A stretch of 64,000 nt of DNA, taken from positions 14,116,182 to 14,180,181 of the forward strand of contig OU452207.1 in NCBI GenBank assembly GCA_911728435.2. Direction: 5' to 3'. The position numbers were made by a program, and so were the translations under genes. The stretch comes from Apoderus coryli (taxonomy: Eukaryota > Arthropoda > Insecta > Coleoptera > Attelabidae). Numbering within the stretch: the first letter of the stretch is position 1; each line of letters opens with the position of its first letter. Below the pieces are notes generated by a model. It was not told the origin of the DNA. It did not search any database and saw only the letters and a list, made by a program, of their open reading frames with translations. This document shows, in pieces, positions 55,401 through 64,000 of the stretch.

Positions 55401-57301
55401 AATTTCAGTTTTCAATAAGGTTTTGGCCTAATTTTTGTCCCCGCAAAAGGTCTATCTAAGACACTTCAAAAACTATTGTTTTGATATAAGTATTAAATTT
55501 ATGATTGGTAAATTTTTTATTAGGAGGTTATCCTATGTATTCTAACGCTGAGTGTGAAACTGAAGAAGTATTAACATACGAGGAGGTGTCACTATATTAT
55601 CCGAGAGCGAATAAAAAGCGACCAATAGTACTAATTGGACCACCAGATATAGGACGACACGAACTAAGGCAAAGACTAATGGAAGATTCCGAGAGATTTG
55701 CAGCAGCAATTCCACGTAAGTATTTGTTATTCGGAAACAGATTTTCTATTAATATTGCGACGTTGAAAATATGTTGCTATTTCTACTGTAGTAGCTCGAT
55801 CAGGGGGTTTCGAATGCAGCAACAGCAGATCTTGTATAATATTCTTCTGTTTTTCTTGGGCCTCACATTATTTTATTATTTTAGAGGGAAAATCAACAAA
55901 AATTCTCTTCAGTGGCCCTTCAGAAAGTACCTGAAAATTAGTATTACCACTTCTACGATAGGACTAACTAGTAAATATAATCCTTTATTTCGGCAGCTAT
56001 ATAATATTTAAGAATTTAAATGAAGAGTGTATCCAAAACAATTTAAATTTATGACGAATAATGAGCTTTAATCTATTCGCGCCACAACAGACATATAGAG
56101 AGGTGGATTTTGTACACGTTACAATATCAATGATATACTTATGTCATTTATTTAATTTGTAAGAATAGAAATGCTTTTCTTTTTTTTTTCTCATTGAATT
56201 TACTTATTTCTTTTTCTATTACAGATACTTCAAGAGCAAGAAAAGAAAGTGAAGTAGACGGACAAGATTACCATTTTATAACGAGGGCACAATTTGAAGC
56301 TGACATATTGTCTAGGAAATTTGTGGAGCACGGTGAATATGAAAAAGCCTACTATGGCACATCTTTGGATGTAATTCGATCTGTAGTAAATTCAGGCAAA
56401 ATATGTGTTTTGAACTTACACCCGCAAAGCTTAAAAATTCTACGAACTGCAGATCTGAAGCCCTATGTTGTATTTGTAGCACCGCCAAATCTGGAAAATT
56501 TGAAAATGAAAAAGGATCGATTGGGAGAAAGCTATAAGGTATGTAGTTTTATTGTCAAAGTTATTATAAATTAAATATCTGTCATGATGCTTAGCAGTGT
56601 TTTAAGTTTAAACACAATATACACAATTTAGGGAAAGTAATGTATTGTTTTGAAACTTTGTATCCAGGAACATTTTGTAACATAAACTCATTTTTTGGGC
56701 GTAACGGGGAAACTCAGCAACAGGAAGTTGAATGAAAATAGTGAGAAATGATTAAAGGACAAAGGGCCTCAGTAATCTAATAATAAGCATCTTTTTAGAA
56801 AAATATATAGGATATTTTAGTGTTTAAATGAAAGTCGAATCTCCACAAAATAAATTTAATAGAAACGATCGGCCATACATGTTTCGGGACTAGACCAGTC
56901 CCATCATCAGTGGCATATCAACAACCGAACAAACACAACGCTAAGACATACATTACATTTCTACTGAAGTCACCCTATTGAAAAATATTTGAATTATTAA
57001 TATTTAATTAAAATTACAATTACATAAATATAGGATATTTTGTTTAGAAACACTTGTCATAAAATTAAATTCTCTAGATGTGTATTTTTATTTAATAAAT
57101 CAATGCTTTTATTTACAGGAGGAGGATCTGGTGGATATAATAGAAAAAGCAAGAGAGATGGAAAAGAAATACGGTCACTTCTTTGACATGATCATAATCA
57201 ATAACGATACAGAAAGAGCGTATCATGATTTGTTAAATGAAATCAATAGTTTGGAGAGAGAGCGACAGTGGGTACCTGCAGTCTGGGTGAAACCTATGTA
57301 A
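52487..57301 (+). CDS. sdt: Stardust / PALS1-like MAGUK, 3' seven exons
   Basis: Exons 52487-52641, 52763-52972, 53445-53711, 54011-54262, 55524-55715, 56225-56538 and 57119-57301 have proper GT/AG borders and an unbroken frame ending in TAA. Domains: L27 ([20 protein letters not shown]...AHDCVAS), PDZ ([27 protein letters not shown] split by an intron), SH3 ([30 protein letters not shown]), a basic hook ([15 protein letters not shown]), and guanylate kinase ([32 protein letters not shown]). Stardust scaffolds Crumbs at the apical membrane of epithelia. The 5' exons are not in the window, and the first exon's acceptor lies only 32 bp after the patched-related exon. This is the one host gene here that looks intact. 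Confidence 0.9.
54659..55355. mobile_element. Mariner-type MITE with about 150-190 bp inverted ends
   Basis: It lies in a stardust intron. The ends are CAGTAGTGAGCACGAGAAAG (from 54659) and, reversed, CAGTGAGCACGAGAAGG (to 55355), each bounded by TA. Similarity continues inward through AAAATCTGTTTGGG, TTTGTCATGCGC and GTGTCATATGACGTCATCGG. TA targets and CAGTG-type ends suggest a Tc1/mariner-related element. No transposase is present. Confidence 0.75.
56881..56910 (-). ncRNA. Hammerhead-ribozyme-like core (4 of 4)
   Basis: On the minus strand CTGATGA (56910-56904) is followed by a perfect 6-bp hairpin GGGACT/AGTCCC (56902-56897 with 56891-56886) and GAAAC (56885-56881). Of the four this one has the consensus core and the longest stem II. 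A sequence TTATTTTGTGGAGA-like on the same strand recalls 230-250 near motif 1, so both may be ends of one repeat family. It lies in the last stardust intron. Confidence 0.5.
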
Positions 57302-59108
57302 AAACGAAGAAAATCTATAGAAAATATTACTAAATTTAAATCGACAATAATTTAGTAACATTTTAATAATATATGCAAAAATAAACATAATAATATCATT
57401 ATGGAATTTAATACAAATCGACTGAAAATTTTTTCTGTTAAATCAGATGTACATGGGCAGAACAATTTTTGAACTTCAGGAAAATATTCTTTATGTAAGT
57501 ACTAGACATAATATTAAACTGTGTATTTGGAATTTATACCTATTAATTAATGAAAGGTGCTAGTACTAAAATAAAACATGAATAAGTGCTATGAATAGAA
57601 TATATAGGATTATAGTGTCCACTTGCACCACATCCCATATCTTCTGTTTATCGTAAGGTACTTACTTAAAGGTCTGTGCATATCGTACATGTAACGTAAC
57701 GTTTCCAACCCTTTCAGAGACGATCGTTTCAGTTCCAGCAAACAGTTTGTCTCTATACCAATAATAATTGTAATTATACTTACAGCGTAATCTTTATTTA
57801 TTTGTGTGTTGCGTAATACAGTTTCCCATTGATATTATATAATATTTTGTATCTTCGCTCAAGCTTAAGAATTTGCCAAATGGATAAAAATTTAAAAACA
57901 ATTTTGACATAATTTTTCCGGAGATGTAGGTATATATTTTGTATGTAACAGAACGACCCAATTTGAGACCACGAAAACACTGCAATTTCAATAGCAAACA
58001 ACAGTACGAAAGTTATATTATTAATTAAAAACTCTGACACTCTCCGGCTTCCAGCAAAATATTCTCACCGAGAATACTGAACGGAAGGTATATGAAAAGG
58101 TCCAGGTCTGACGGCAGGCGCATTATTTCATATAAAAAGTACGTAATAATATTATTTCCTAGCGGAAACGTTACGTTTCATGTGATATGATATTATTAAT
58201 TCAGAAATTATTAAATATAAATCATTTTATGAATTTACAATTATTGTTGTTTATTATATTACTGTCTATTTTGCAACTAGGTGTATAGTAGATTTAAACA
58301 ACTCATGTGTACTGCTATCGCTGCAACAGCCCAAAATCTACGCTATTGTACTTACTTGTGACACGTAACCTGACTCGGAAAATCACTCGACATGCAAACT
58401 AAGCACTTTTTTCTCTCCATTATTTAAAGGAAAACCAGTTTTACACACTACAAATGCAGTAAAGTGGAAGAGTCTCGTAAAATTCACTTAATTCGGGTTA
58501 TAAAACTGTACGTAGCACTACTCGCACCCCACACGTCAACCTGAAGTGTAAATATTAAACAAATCCCTCCGCGGGGTTGTCACACATTTATATCCGTAGA
58601 ACTCTATTTTTGTGAATCATATTATATTTGATTGGTTTCTTGACGTTAAATATTTTATGAACATATAATGGAAGCCGAATACTTAAAGAAATATTATAAA
58701 TATTGTATATTTCTGCAACGTAAGAACACTGTGACCAACCCTAATACACTGGGATGTGTAATTAGAGTTCTGATTCTATGAATAAAACGACCAATTCGCA
58801 ACAGTGTTAGATTTTATTAGTGGAAAAGTAAAGGTTATGTAGGCTACAAACATTTTTGTGATTATTTTCTTGTTATGCCACTTCTAAGTTTGCTTATTTG
58901 TCTGAGGTTCAAACAATTCAACAGACTGACATGTCATCGTCAACCGTCAAATGTCACCGACTCGACACCTAAATACAGTGTTGCCAATGGCACGTCCATA
59001 AATTCTCCACCTGAAATCAAGAAAATCTCCGAAAATTTATCAATCTTCGCATTGAAATGAAAATGAGCAAATTATTTGTAAAACTAACTATACAATTTTA
59101 TGTTTCAG
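57302..59108. other. Intergenic stretch after stardust
   Basis: AATAAA occurs at about 57380, a likely stardust polyadenylation signal. No gene is recognised in the rest; short open frames at 57794-58040 and 58875-59060 have no identifiable features. Confidence 0.4.
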
Positions 59109-60251
59109 TTTGAACTAGTTCGTCCGCTGACAATACAAAACATGGCAATTGGTGCTGCCGTTATGATGTTGGTTTCTTTTATTTTCATACCAAACTTCCT
59201 CTGTTCATTTTGGTTGGCATTCAGCATTATCTCAATTGAGATGGGCGTGGTTGGCTACATGGCATTGTGGCATGTAAATTTGGAGTCAATATCAATGATT
59301 AATTTGATTATGTGCATTGGATTTAGTGTCGACTTTACTGCACATATTTGTTACGCGTATATGTCATCCCCAGAGAAATATCCCAAGGAGAAGATGAAAG
59401 ACGCTTTGTATGCATTAGGCGTTCCAATATTCCAAGGTAAAGATTTAGTCTTGCCCTTACCTTTTCAATACCGAATTTATTTCAGGATCCGTCAGCACAG
59501 TTCTAGGCATGTTAGCTCCATCCTCGCCAACAACTACATCTTTTCAGTCTTCTTCAAAATGATTTTCTTGGTGGTGTTCCTCGGTGCAATGCATGGTCTG
59601 TTCCTGCTTCCAGTGCTACTATCCTTATTTGGTCCAGGATCATGTAGAAAACGTGTTACACACGAAATATCTTTATCCAACATAGAAAGATCACTAGCAC
59701 ACCCATATTGCATTCCACATCCGCAATTCACACTGAACGGGAACACTTTGATGAATAAGGAACCAATGCGATATCAATTAACGAATAAGCCATAATCAGG
59801 AGGGTTTATAAAAAGCCTGGGAGAGTTCGATAAAGATCTCGGTTTAGGAACTTCAGAAGAAAATTCGAGTCAGAGTTCCACACGATCGAACAAAATACGA
59901 CAGCGAATGAATGGAGTAGTCAAAGAGGGTTTTACACGTCGGAAGTCTGTTGCAGATTTGGAATATCAACCAGAGGTTTTGGATATATTTGGAAATAACA
60001 CTGCCGGATTTAGAGGATCAAGAAGTGACTTGAATCCTACTAGACGATTATATGAGCCGAATAGTAGTAGAACTTCGGATGAGTTTAGGAATCGTTATAT
60101 TAAACGTGATGTTAGTGCAAATCAACAACCGCGAAGTTTGACATATCACCCTCATGGTAGTAGTAGCTTAGCACGATCTAGTTCACATCATAGCATTTAT
60201 AGTGGTCCTAGCAGTTTTCCAAGATATTTGGACGACTCCAGATATCCATAA
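59109..60251 (+). pseudogene. Patched-related (PTCHD-like) C-terminal exons, broken
   Basis: Exon 59109-59436 encodes transmembrane helices of the second sterol-sensing-like half (PNFLCSFWLAFSIISIEMG; NLIMCIGFSVDFTAHICYAY). Exon 59486 onward begins GSVSTVLGML and continues as NNYIFSVFFKMIFLVVFLG...LLPVLLSLFG, but in another phase, so a small indel lies at about 59510-59531. A TAA at 59793-59795 interrupts a frame that then remains open to 60251 with a Ser/Arg-rich tail. Members are multi-pass membrane proteins related to Patched/NPC1. Two lesions suggest a pseudogene, but single-base errors in the assembly could also cause them. Confidence 0.7.
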
Positions 60252-60371
60252 TAAATAGTTTTAATGGTCCGTTAAGAAATAAAACTGTAAAATATAACGA
60301 ACGCAAATACAATGTTGAAGACATGGTGATATTGAATAACACTGAACAAGTGTATCTGAATTATCCGTAGT

Positions 60372-60807
60372 TCAAATTTTTAAAACATCTTTGGGCATCT
60401 AACTTCGACTATTTGGAAAAGTTCTGGTTGAAGATCCACATCGGATTCAATGAAACCGGTGAGACAACAAGGAAATACGAACATTTCCCAACTTACTATA
60501 AGGGCGCACAATTGGAGCATGGTCATTGATCTGAACCACATTTCGACTGTAATGGAAAAGTGTCTATATGGAAAATACGAAATGCAGCCCCATTTTTTGG
60601 ATGGGATACGTTGAAAGTAAAGCTGGAATTCAAGTAAGTAATCACACAGTGTTCTATTACACATACATAATAACAAAAACAAAACATGGTTATAGAGGCG
60701 CAGTCACGGTAACAATGGTTCAAGTTCAAGTTCGATATTAAACAATGCCCTGACGAATACTACATTCAAAGACACAGACAAATGCCATCGAAAAACATCT
60801 TACGTAA
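60372..60807 (+). pseudogene. Unidentified coding-like exons with an in-frame stop
   Basis: 60372-60632 reads as coding (SNFDYLEKFWLKIHIGFNE; CNGKVSIWKIRNAAPFFGWD) up to a GTAAGT donor, with a TGA at about 60527 in the frame. 60728-60807 encodes QCPDEYYIQRHRQMPSKNIL before a second GTAAGT. I do not recognise the protein. The second exon is duplicated at 25155-25246. Confidence 0.4.
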
Positions 60808-62505
60808 GTAACATTTGTTAATTTATTTATTTACGGACAAAGTCTATTATTACAATACGAAAATAACAAAAAGAGGCGTGACAAACACTTAGATATCTAA
60901 CTAAACTAATTACAAGTAGAACATTACAATATCACAAGCCCAAATCAATGCCCAATACCTACTAATCGCAAAGCAGTTGTGAAAAACTCGGTTAAGAAAA
61001 GGCGCCTTCTCGGGAGGACTACATCAAGTGGAACTCATTAATCGGGGAGAAAAGTTTCAGATCTGAACATTGATTGGCCAAACGACATGCCCTTGGAATA
61101 AAACTACCCCTGGCGTAATTGGTCCGGTGATATGCCTCATTTAATAATAATAATATTTTCCAACAGGCCATTGGCCCACTAATAGGACAAACTAACACAA
61201 AATATATTCAAAATAATACATATACCTACGTAAAACTAAGTAATAAGATACATTAATTAAAAATAACTTAAATTAAGAGAATAAAAAGAGAAGAAATAAG
61301 AAATCAATATTCACAAATCACAGACAAAAATAAAAACTAAGCATTAAACATTTGGATTATTTGTCCAATGGAATCATTGAACAGATCAGCTTCAGAACTA
61401 CTAGAAACAGAATTATAACAATTACAGATATAAAAAACTGAACTTTGACTAAGAACATTAGAATTGGGCGTGCTCAATCTGAAAGTAGGACTACTCCTGG
61501 CTCCGGGACGCGGAATATGAAAATCCCACATAGACAGTAAATTCTCACAGTCTGTCGTGTTGTGAATTAAATTATATAAAAATTTAACGGAGCTTATATC
61601 TCTGCGTAGACTAAGAGACCGCATATCGTATCTGTTCAATAAGTCTTGATGACTTGAACCCCTTGCAGGATAAATGCCATCCTCTCTATAAGCCAAGTAT
61701 TTCAGAAATCGCTTCTGCACCGACTCCAAATCTCCAATATAGCAACCGTACATACATAGGATTCCAAATTAATGAAGCAAACTCCAATCTGCTGCGAACA
61801 AATGCATAATAGAGGAGTTTCAAAGTGGATACACCAAAGTCTCCACCGTTGACACGCAACTTTTGGATACATTTAAATATAATTTATTAATTCCACGCGA
61901 TATTCAAATTCTCTTGCAACGCTTCGCAATCACCCACTCACTCGATATTTGTTCTGTGACCGCTAATTGAGGGCCTAGAAATCGGTGACGACTCAAGTTT
62001 GGAAACAATAGGGTCAATTTTCTTTTCCAAAGATTTTACCTGTAGTTTAAGTAATGGCACTGCCTTTAAACCCTCTTTACATTCAGGGCAAAAGTATTTA
62101 AGGCTTCGTTTTGTTTTCAATTCAATTATCTTTAATTGGGATGACGTAAGGTCGCTACATCTGCAGTGGAACCTTGTCCTGCAACTATCACATACCACAA
62201 ACTTCTCATCATCGCGTATAACTTCGCTACATTCATCATTTCCACAAATATTAACCATTATGAGGACAGCCGGTAAACAGAACAATTCCAAACACAAAAA
62301 CCAATATCGATGAAGTCTGAAGAAAAACAATAATATGCACAAATACCTATCAGTGCCACCAACAAAAAAGGATTCAGTGATATTGTATCTAAATATAAAT
62401 ATTGGATATCACAGGTTATATCGATATTACACGATGATGGGGTATATTATGATGCACTTGATATTATGATTTCAATCCACACCTCTTAACTTATTTAACA
62501 AAAAT
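60808..62505 (-). mobile_element. Second, internally deleted copy of the 25-30 kb LINE block
   Basis: Same order as 25246-30188 on the minus strand: (TAAA)n tail and LINE 3' end (60820-61140), the (TTA)n tail and reverse-transcriptase C-terminus of the second LINE (61330-61855), then a direct jump to its ORF1 zinc finger (61938-62342; CGNDECSEVIRDDEKFVVC). About 2.5 kb with endonuclease and reverse transcriptase are missing, as is the 756-bp insertion at 25458. Both copies end at the same LINE 5' limit. Confidence 0.8.
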
Positions 62506-63090
62506 ATATATATATATATATATAATTATTGATTGATGATGATGATTGATTTATTCTTTTGTGTATATATATATATATATATATACCACCTGAAGCGAAT
62601 GTTTTTTCCAACTTACAAACGTTCGTTTTCTTCATTTGGCTATTCTATATATATAGAATTTATTCAACTACTAGTTGAGTCACTTCAAGTGAATATTTTC
62701 CCTTAGCTTATTTAATACGATGTGCAGGACATGCAATAAGAAGAAACAATGCGACGTGGTCTGTGTCTTTGATGCCTTCGAACTGAAGGTCGAGACAACA
62801 GCAGAACCACAAAACAGCATAGCGTTTGTGAGTTGGAGGGGACATTGGTATAATAGTATCGCGTTTATGCACTACTATCTCCAGTGTTTCGGTACCTCAA
62901 TGGTGTAGAGCAAATGCCCGGAAAGCGTGAGACGTGGGTTCGATTCCCACCTGAAGCGAATGTTTTTTGCAACTTACAAACGTTCGTTTTCTTCATTTGG
63001 CTTTTCTATATAATATATATAGAATTTATTCAACTACTAGTTGAGTCACTTTAAGTGAATATTTTCCTTTAGTATATATATATATATATA
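62506..63090 (+). repeat. tRNA-derived repeat with duplicated 115-bp hairpin-rich segment
   Basis: The segment beginning CACCTGAAGCGAATG occurs at 62587-62705 and again at 62949-63067. It contains small palindromes (CAACTACTAGTTG, CACTTCAAGTG). Upstream of the second copy, 62895-62951 is tRNA-like: CTCAATGGTGTAGAGC (A-box-like) and GTGGGTTCGATTCCCAC (B-box, perfect T-arm). TA microsatellites lie at 62507, 62562 and 63073. The whole looks like a tRNA-headed SINE arranged in tandem. Confidence 0.6.
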
Positions 63091-63790
63091 TATATAGGTA
63101 TGTTAGGGTACTATACTTTGTTTTTTGTTTTATACTCAAATAATCAGATTCAAAATTATATAGATAATAAGAAATTACTGCACTAGGGACTTTGAGATAT
63201 TAAACTGATAGATTTTAGTGTACTACACTTTGTTTTTGGTTTTATAGTTGCCATAGACAAGAAGCAATTACTTCACTAGGGACATTCAGATATTAAACTG
63301 ATACATGTTAGGGTACTACACTTTGTTTTTTTTTTTGTATATTTAAATAATAAGATTTCGTATTTCGAAAGACCCGCCCTATTAAGGGCGACCCCTAATG
63401 AAGGTTTACTGAAGGGGAGGGGAATGAAGCTGACTGCCTCCGCGCGGTGTTCCCTGGAAACGTTTTTGACGGCTAAACAGTCAGCAATGTTAATTTACAG
63501 TAGTTTAGTCCAGGTTAGGTCAGTTTAGGTTATCTTAGATAGGTCAGGTAGGTTAGGTTAGGTAGATTAGCTTGGTTAGGTTAGGTGTGGAGCCATTTTT
63601 ACTTGATTAAGGCGTTTTTCAAAAACTTATGAATTTGACCTCACTGCATATAGCATTGCCCTCTAGCGGTGGACCGTTAAAACAAATTTTTCCAAGTTAA
63701 ATAATAAATGTTTTTTAAGGCAATAGTCCATAAAACGATTATAAGTCAACTCTTATTTTGCTCGAGATTTCCTCGGCAGCAAATTTAACG
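63091..63790 (+). repeat. Recurring repeat family (copy 3)
   Basis: Same order as 50460-51080: units with CACTAGGGACTTTGAGATAT, then GGGCGACCCCTAATGAAGG, CTGACTGCCTCCGCGCGG, GGTTAGG-like words and CTCGGCAGCAAATTTAACG. It is colinear with the copy at 50.4-51.1 kb with few differences. Confidence 0.75.
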
Positions 63791-64000
63791 TACCTAAGCA
63801 TATTTGCAGCTTCTACAACTTTGCGTGGCGTCCCGCAAATGGCTATATCCTCATCACTTTTCATTCTAATCGTTTTCGAAGGACACAATTTACGAGAAAT
63901 AACTTTGATGTTACCTAATCAAAATTGACAACTGCTGTTTAATGGTGGTGGTTAATTAATTTCTTCTTCTCTTCAAGAAAAAATGTAATTTATTTAGTAA
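63791..64000. other. Unassigned window end
   Basis: No feature is recognised. Confidence 0.3.

Noticed and set aside
57794..58040. Overlapping minus-strand open frames after stardust
   Set aside because: Hydrophobic AT-rich translation without motif, promoter or splice support.

Overview
This is an AT-rich stretch of an arthropod, almost certainly insect, nuclear genome. Genes are split into short exons with GT...AG introns, the recognisable host genes have clear insect homologues (stardust, laminin beta, neurexin IV, myosin VIIa, patched-related), and the transposon set (BEL/Pao, Ty3/gypsy with an env-like tail, Jockey/CR1-type LINEs, hAT and mariner-type MITEs) is typical of insects. A beetle is my guess from overall character only; nothing in the window proves the order. 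Most of the window is transposon-derived, and only one host gene (sdt) looks intact.

Layout. 1-7.5 kb: repeats, a terminal coiled-coil exon, and a decayed minus-strand BEL/Pao element (about 2.24-7.27 kb). 7.5-18 kb: a hAT-like MITE, then a 157-bp satellite-bearing element (copy A) whose tail is split by a young BEL/Pao element (10001-15508, 5-bp duplication ATTTA), then repeats that mirror those at 0.36-1.07 kb in inverted orientation. 18-25.2 kb: a phosphoserine aminotransferase gene fragment with a nonsense codon, and a laminin beta gene copy with introns but several lesions, into which neurexin-IV sequence is pasted and after which fragments of myosin VIIa and cystathionine beta-synthase follow in scrambled order. 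25.2-30.4 kb: nested minus-strand LINEs. 31-34.1 kb: satellite-bearing element copy B (minus). 34.1-45.8 kb: a large transposase-like gene (DDE-like part, PHD finger, YqaJ-type nuclease, Ulp1-type protease) split by a Ty3/gypsy element (35611-43423; LTRs differ at 2 of 575 positions). 46.6-47.1 kb: a long inverted repeat. 47.4-50.4 kb: satellite-bearing element copy C. 52.3-57.3 kb: the 3' exons of stardust (L27, PDZ, SH3, guanylate kinase), preceded closely by a patched-related first exon. 59.1-60.8 kb: broken patched-related exons and unidentified exons. 60.7-64 kb: a shorter second copy of the 25-30 kb LINE block, tRNA-derived repeats and a recurring repeat family.

How the pieces fit. Three copies of the satellite-bearing element share one 3' terminus (CACTGG) and are compatible with insertion between A and T without a target duplication. 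This suggests a non-autonomous Helitron/Helentron-like element with central tandem repeats. Two of the copies preserve the empty site of the BEL element in the third, so the insertion order is readable. The transposase-PHD-YqaJ-Ulp1 gene is the best candidate for an uncommon mobile system; it was disabled first or later by both the satellite element and the gypsy element. Four sites carry a hammerhead-ribozyme-like core (CTGAKGA, hairpin, GAAAC). All similarity statements come from reading the translated sequence; no database search was run.
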